Made by a program: the position numbers and the translations under genes. From positions 1 to 9,612 of the forward strand of contig USHZ01000070.1 of NCBI GenBank assembly GCA_900554595.1: a stretch of DNA of 9,612 nt, given 5' to 3'. The number at the start of each line of letters is the position of its first letter. Position 1 is the stretch's first letter. This document shows positions 5,761 through 9,612 of this stretch, piece by piece. Source of the stretch: an uncultured Collinsella sp. Lineage in GTDB: Bacteria > Actinomycetota > Coriobacteriia > Coriobacteriales > Coriobacteriaceae. The notes under the pieces are model-generated. The model saw nothing but the letters and a program-made list of their open reading frames with translations, was not told the DNA's origin and did no database searches.

Positions 5761-6484
5761 AGGCGAGGGTTTGGCGCTGGAGCTCGATGAGCTCGGCAAT
5801 GCCCTTGTCGCCCAAATCGAGCAGGGCATTGAGGCGCTTGCGGTCGAAGGGCGCCTGCTCGCCGGTGCCCTGAAGCTCGATCATCTCACCGGTATCGGTG
5901 GCGACAAGGTTCATGTCGACCTCGGCGTGACTGTCCTCGGAATAATCCAGGTCGAGCAGGGTGTTGCCGTCGACAACGCCCATGGAAATCGCGGCGACCT
6001 GGCCTGTGAGCGGGATGCGCTCGAGCTTACCCGCCTCGACCCACATGGCAAGGGCGTCGTGCAGTGCCACCCAGGCGCCGGTAATGCTCGCCGTTCGCGT
6101 GCCGCCGTCTGCCTGAATCACGTCGCAGTCGACGGTGACGGTGTACTCGCCGAGTGCCTTCATGTTGACGACGGTGCGCAGGCTACGGCCGATCAGACGC
6201 TCAATCTCCATGGAGCGACCCTTGCGGTTGGCGTGCTCACGCTTGCAGCGCTTGCCGGTCGATGCCGGCAGCATGGCGTACTCCGCCGTTACCCAACCGG
6301 CCTTGGCGCCCTTGCGCCAGCCCGGCACGCCCTCCTCGATGGTGGCAGCGCACAGCACGCGCGTATCGCCAAACTCGGCCAGGCACGAACCGTGGGCATG
6401 CTTCATGACGCCGCGAGTAAGCTTGATGGGGCGCAGCTCATTGGCGGCACGGCCGTTGGCACGGTTGACCTGCATGTACTCCAT
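5759..6484 (-). CDS. rph: Ribonuclease PH
   Basis: RNase PH is a phosphate-dependent 3'-5' exoribonuclease that trims tRNA 3' ends. The 241-residue product matches the family length. Visible signatures are NGRAANELRPI (10-20), GSCLAEFGDTRVLC (32-45), GWVTAEYAMLP (63-73), KGRSMEIERLIGRSLR (88-103, including R90), DCDVIQADGGTRTASITGA (119-137, with the phosphate-binding R130) and LDLDYSEDSHAEVDMN (177-192). The ATG at 6484 is chosen because AAAGGA lies about 7 nt upstream; an ATG three codons later is a weaker alternative. It follows murI by 55 bases without a terminator, so the two are probably co-transcribed. Its TAA stop is part of a large inverted repeat. Assignment is secure. Confidence 0.97.
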   Translation of the reverse strand: MEYMQVNRANGRAANELRPIKLTRGVMKHAHGSCLAEFGDTRVLCAATIEEGVPGWRKGAKAGWVTAEYAMLPASTGKRCKREHANRKGRSMEIERLIGRSLRTVVNMKALGEYTVTVDCDVIQADGGTRTASITGAWVALHDALAMWVEAGKLERIPLTGQVAAISMGVVDGNTLLDLDYSEDSHAEVDMNLVATDTGEMIELQGTGEQAPFDRKRLNALLDLGDKGIAELIELQRQTLA

Positions 6485-6539
6485 AGAAATATCCTTTCGG
6501 CAGAAGAAGAGGGCAAGTCTTTGGACGGTAACCCTACAT

Positions 6540-7424
6540 CTATTTCAGTTCGTCGATATCGACATGCTCGATGCTTTTGAGCGGCTGGCCAAAGATAAAG
6601 CTACCCGCCACCGCAAACTCGGCAATGTTATCGGCCGTCGTTGCAAAACGATGCTGCGGCTCGGCTGCGTCGCCCGCCAGCTGCTCGCGGCGCGTGAGAA
6701 TATCGGTCAGCTCGCGCGTGGTCTCCTCGGCGGAGCTCACCACGCGCACTCCAGGACCCAGCGCATGGCGAATAGGCCCCACGAGCAGCGGGAAATGCGT
6801 GCAGCCGAGTACCACGGTATCGATGCCGTGGTCGCGCAGCGGTTCAACCGTAGCGCCGACCAGCGCGCGTACGGCAGGCGTATCGAAGATGTCCTCGTTC
6901 TCGAGCCACTGCTCTTGCAGATGCGCGCCCGAGGCGAGCTCGTGCTCAACGACCTCGACAAAGCTCGAGGCAGGGCAGCCGTATACGTCGACGCCGGCAT
7001 CCAGGTCCTGAATGGCACGCGTGTAAGCGCCTGAGCGAATGGTGAGGTTGGTGGCGAGCACGCCCACCCGGCGCGTGCGGGTGCTGTTGATTGCCGCGCG
7101 TGCGCCCGGTGCGATCACACCGATGACGGGGACGTCGAGCACCTGCTGGGCCAAACGCAAGGCCGCTGCAGTCGCCGTGTTGCAGGCGATGACCATGATC
7201 TTGACGTCGTGCTTCGACAGCCAGCGGCCTGCCTGCAGCGCAAACGACCGCACCTCGTCCTCGGTGCGGGTGCCATACGGGCAGCGTTTGGTGTCGCCGA
7301 AGTAGTAGACGGACTCATGCGGCAGCGCCGTCGCGATGGCGCGTGCAACCGTCAGACCGCCCAGACCCGAGTCGAATACGCCAATGGCGCGCGTGTCCCC
7401 GGCCAGATTCTCGATATCGGACAT
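6540..7424 (-). CDS. murI: Glutamate racemase
   Basis: MurI interconverts L- and D-glutamate; D-glutamate is the second residue of the peptidoglycan stem peptide. The 294-residue product shows IGVFDSGLGGLTV (14-26, with D18), YFGDTKRCPYG (41-51), the first catalytic cysteine in IACNTA (C81) and the second in LGCTHFPLL (C208). The N-terminal ten residues precede the conserved core. The ATG at 7424 follows GGTGAGGTA, so the ribosome site is unusually close (about 2 nt from GAGG); no better in-frame start is seen. It lies 53 bases after the HAD gene and before rph, a murI-rph-rdgB order also known in other Gram-positives. The preceding murE-like gene acts two steps later in the same pathway, with only the HAD gene between them. 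Confidence 0.97.
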   Translation of the reverse strand: MSDIENLAGDTRAIGVFDSGLGGLTVARAIATALPHESVYYFGDTKRCPYGTRTEDEVRSFALQAGRWLSKHDVKIMVIACNTATAAALRLAQQVLDVPVIGVIAPGARAAINSTRTRRVGVLATNLTIRSGAYTRAIQDLDAGVDVYGCPASSFVEVVEHELASGAHLQEQWLENEDIFDTPAVRALVGATVEPLRDHGIDTVVLGCTHFPLLVGPIRHALGPGVRVVSSAEETTRELTDILTRREQLAGDAAEPQHRFATTADNIAEFAVAGSFIFGQPLKSIEHVDIDELK

Positions 7425-7477
7425 TACCTCACCAGATTCTCTCTCGAAAAGATATGGCTCAGAACGATAGGACCGCG

Positions 7478-8389
7478 CTACGAACGAGCCGCGACCAGCA
7501 GCTCGGCCGTTGCCACCCAGCCGTCGACAATCTTGCCGCGCGTGACGTAGGCGTTATCGCAAGCGTCCAGGAACTCGGGCGCGCCGGCACTGGTCAGGCC
7601 GTTCTCGACCAAACAGAACGTACCAACGTGGTCGGCCATGTAGAAATCGGACTCGGAATCACCGAGCGCCAGCGTCTCCTCGCGCTCGATACCCAGGTGC
7701 TCGCAGAAACGTGCGATGGCAACGCCCTTGTTGAGGCCGGCGGGATTGATGTTAAACGCGCGGCCATCCTCGACGCGTTCGAGCTCGAGCGTCGTCGGCT
7801 TGGACAGATGCGTCAGGTGGCCGTTGCAGGCCCAGACCAGACCGCAGTCGGCCTCGTCCAGGATGGCCTGGACCTCGTCGTCGGGCACATCGCCGCGCAT
7901 GCCGACGGTGACCTCGCGGTACTTGTAGCCAGTCGACATGTCGTTGTGGTACTCGATCTTATGCGGCCAGCGGGCGAGAATCTTCTCGCACACGCCAGTC
8001 TGCTCGATCACCTGATGTGGCGTGAAGCCGCAGGCGGGGTCGTAGGGCATATCGCCGGTCAGATACTCCCAATCGTTGGCCTTGAGATCGTACATGACCA
8101 GGCCACCCATCTCGCCGATGTAGGAGTTGAGGCCGAGCACGCGCGCATCCTCGTGGATCATGGTGCGGTTGCGGCCCGAGGTGGGGACCACCTGGATGCC
8201 GGCGCGGGCAAGTGCCACGACAGCCTCGACGAGCTTGGTCGAGGGGTTGCCGTCGTTGTCGCGCAGCACGCACGAGCCGGGCGCGAGCATGGTGGCGTCC
8301 AGGTCGGTAAAGACGTACTTAACCTTGGCAAGACGCTCGCGCATCTCGCCCGAAAGCTCAGCGACGGTCGGCAGGGTATTGTGGGACAT
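7478..8389 (-). CDS. HAD superfamily (type IIB) hydrolase, substrate unknown
   Basis: The 303-residue product is a haloacid-dehalogenase-type phosphatase with a C2B-type cap, as in the Cof, sucrose-phosphatase and mannosyl-3-phosphoglycerate phosphatase groups. Motif I is VFTDLDATM (D29 nucleophile, D31 acid/base), motif II VPTSGR (S71), motif III GLNKG (K221) and motif IV LALGDSESDF (D244, D248). The cap lies between about residues 90 and 210 and is rich in Trp, His and Tyr. Motif I has Ala where Gly is usual (DxDGT), a mild change. ATG at 8389 is preferred over the overlapping GTG at 8395, because GGAG lies 5 nt upstream of the ATG and would overlap the GTG. It sits between a MurE-like ligase and murI, which hints at a cell-envelope link, but the substrate cannot be read from the sequence. 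Confidence 0.85.
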   Translation of the reverse strand: MSHNTLPTVAELSGEMRERLAKVKYVFTDLDATMLAPGSCVLRDNDGNPSTKLVEAVVALARAGIQVVPTSGRNRTMIHEDARVLGLNSYIGEMGGLVMYDLKANDWEYLTGDMPYDPACGFTPHQVIEQTGVCEKILARWPHKIEYHNDMSTGYKYREVTVGMRGDVPDDEVQAILDEADCGLVWACNGHLTHLSKPTTLELERVEDGRAFNINPAGLNKGVAIARFCEHLGIEREETLALGDSESDFYMADHVGTFCLVENGLTSAGAPEFLDACDNAYVTRGKIVDGWVATAELLVAARS

Positions 8390-8425
8390 GGTCACTCCAT
8401 TACGTAGAAGGGGCTTCTGGTCTTA

Positions 8426-8473
8426 GGCAGCGCGCCTCACTTGAGGGAAAACGCGCTTGCAACGGCAGCGCGC
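8426..8473. repeat. Direct repeat of GGCAGCGCGC upstream of the HAD gene
   Basis: The 10-mer GGCAGCGCGC occurs at 8426-8435 and again at 8464-8473, 38 bases apart. The second copy forms one arm of the murE terminator hairpin. The rest of the 111-bp gap (8390-8500) shows no convincing promoter. In GC-rich DNA such a repeat may be chance. Confidence 0.4.
8448..8472 (-). terminator. Intrinsic terminator after the murE-like gene
   Basis: On the minus strand CGCGCTGC pairs with GC-A-AGCGCG (8 bp with one bulged A) around a CGTT tetraloop, followed by TTTT then CCC. It starts 28 bases after the stop codon. The stem is GC-rich, the T-run short. Confidence 0.7.
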
Positions 8474-8500
8474 TCAGGACGCCGCCCTCATCGCAGTTCA

Positions 8501-9612
8501 TTAGTCAAACTGGGTAACATCGATTAAACGGTTGGCAAGCGAAAGATCGCTCTCGATGGGTACGAACTCATCACCCACGTGCATGAGCTCTTCGTCGCCC
8601 TTTGCCAACAGCAAGACGATGGTAGGCACATCGGGGCTGACGTATTCCTCGCGCGCCGCCTTGAATGCCGCGTGCACAGCAGCCTCGCGATCGAGGATGA
8701 TCTTGTTCGGGGTATCGTCGGGAACATGCTCGGCAAGCTCGCGACAGACCTTCATCGGGTCCTCGTGAGCCGGATCCTCGTTGGTAAAGATCAGCAGATC
8801 AGAATATGGTGCGGCCTCGCGCGGAAGCTGCTCACGGCGCTCCTGCGCCTTGCCTCCAGCAGCACCAAACAGCGCAATGACCGGACTGGCGGGAAACGCG
8901 CGCCTGACCGACGAAAAGAGCGAGCGGAACGAAAGTTGGTTGTGAGCGTAGTCAACAACGCAAACCACGCGTCCATCCTTCGACTCCACGACCTCCATGC
9001 GGCCCGGCACGCGCAGCTTGGAGAGGCCCTTCTTGATGGCGTCGATTCCGATGCCAATCTCGCGCGCAGCGGCGATAGCGACCAGCGCGTTCTCCACGTT
9101 AAAGTCTCCCGCGATACCCAGCAGGACCTTCTCCCCCGCCTCGGGCTTGTCGGCGCTCATGCCATGCAGGTTAAACTCGATGTTAAAGCCGACCATGCGG
9201 ACATCGCTTGCCCACAGGCTCGCCTCGGGATGCCCGACGCCAACGGTCACCAAGCGCTCGGCCGTCGACGCGGCCTCCAGCACGCGTTCGACTTCATCGG
9301 TGCCCAGATTCACTACGGCGGTCTTAGCCTGATCAAAGATCCTGAGCTTGCTCTCAAAATAATCCTCGAAGGTCGGGTGCTCGATCGGTGAGATGTGGTC
9401 ACGCCCGATATTGAGGAAGCACGCCACGTCAAACGGTAGGTTCTCGACGCGCTGGTACTTGAGCGCCTGGCTTGAGACCTCCATAACCATGGACTGGCGA
9501 CCAGACGCGCGGCAGTTGGCGATATGGCGCCAGACCTCGGGGGCCTCGGGCGTGGTGTTGGTGCTCTCGTAGCACTCGATACCATCGTCGGTGTTCACCG
9601 AGCCGATCATGC
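8501..9612 (-). CDS. murE: MurE-family Mur ligase, N-terminus beyond the window
   Basis: MurE adds the third amino acid to UDP-MurNAc-L-Ala-D-Glu, using ATP, in the cytoplasm. Only the last 369 or so residues are present; the substrate-binding N-terminus and the ATP P-loop lie beyond 9612. What remains of the central domain shows TTPEAPEVW (19-27 of the visible part), MEVSSQAL (43-50), NIGRDH (67-72) and YFESK (84-88, with the lysine that is carbamylated in Mur ligases). The C-terminal domain starts near PGRMEVV (202-208) and carries VVDYAHNQLSF (218-228), LFGAAGG (247-253) and TNEDPAHEDP (276-285). The last differs from the DNPR of diaminopimelate-adding enzymes. From memory, YAHN and EDP patterns resemble ligases of streptococci and lactobacilli that add L-lysine, but the added residue is undecided. 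The internal ATG at 9610 is not the real start. A terminator follows the stop. Confidence 0.88.
   Translation of the reverse strand, partial: MIGSVNTDDGIECYESTNTTPEAPEVWRHIANCRASGRQSMVMEVSSQALKYQRVENLPFDVACFLNIGRDHISPIEHPTFEDYFESKLRIFDQAKTAVVNLGTDEVERVLEAASTAERLVTVGVGHPEASLWASDVRMVGFNIEFNLHGMSADKPEAGEKVLLGIAGDFNVENALVAIAAAREIGIGIDAIKKGLSKLRVPGRMEVVESKDGRVVCVVDYAHNQLSFRSLFSSVRRAFPASPVIALFGAAGGKAQERREQLPREAAPYSDLLIFTNEDPAHEDPMKVCRELAEHVPDDTPNKIILDREAAVHAAFKAAREEYVSPDVPTIVLLLAKGDEELMHVGDEFVPIESDLSLANRLIDVTQFD

Noticed and set aside
7343..8407. A 354-codon plus-strand frame opposite the HAD gene and the start of murI
   Set aside because: It is a complementary-strand shadow of two well-supported genes and has no conserved motif or ribosome site.
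1..9612. Mobile element, CRISPR array, toxin-antitoxin or defence system
   Set aside because: No transposase, integrase, repeat-spacer array or small two-gene toxin module is visible; the tRNA gene shows no duplicated 3' end that would mark an integration site.

Overview
The window is a GC-rich stretch with every protein gene and the single tRNA on the minus strand, so transcription runs from high to low coordinates. The gene content suggests a Gram-positive actinobacterium, most likely of the class Coriobacteriia (Collinsella-like). The indicators are a Veg-family gene next to ispE, a lysyl-tRNA synthetase with a C-terminal tRNA-binding domain, a short TatA, and the murI-rph-rdgB order common in Gram-positives. 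This assignment comes from remembered family resemblance, not from a search.

Layout in the order of transcription: a MurE-family ligase truncated by the window end (8501-9612) closes with a hairpin terminator. A HAD phosphatase (7478-8389), murI (6540-7424) and rph (5759-6484) follow with 50-60 bp gaps and form a plausible operon ending in a long inverted repeat. rdgB (4972-5613) and dtd (4522-4968) are translationally coupled. After a promoter-like region come a Veg-family gene (4095-4391) and ispE (3184-4092), also coupled, then tRNA-Pro(CGG) (3070-3146) with its own terminator. tatA (2682-2957) has a convincing promoter and terminator. greA (2105-2575) and lysS (61-2025) follow, separated by a terminator-like hairpin; a perfect 12-bp inverted repeat lies after lysS.

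Functionally this is a housekeeping block. murI supplies D-glutamate and the MurE-like ligase adds the third residue of the peptidoglycan stem peptide. ispE serves isoprenoid precursors, including the undecaprenyl carrier lipid. rph, tRNA-Pro, dtd and lysS serve tRNA maturation, proofreading and charging. rdgB cleans the nucleotide pool, greA rescues stalled RNA polymerase, and tatA belongs to folded-protein export.

I see no phage, insertion sequence, CRISPR array, toxin or defence system. No stretch above about 150 bp lacks a gene. I found no clearly undescribed system. The best leads are the LysRS-tRBD fusion, the dyad in the tatA promoter, the hairpin in the lysS leader, and the divergent motifs of the MurE-like ligase.
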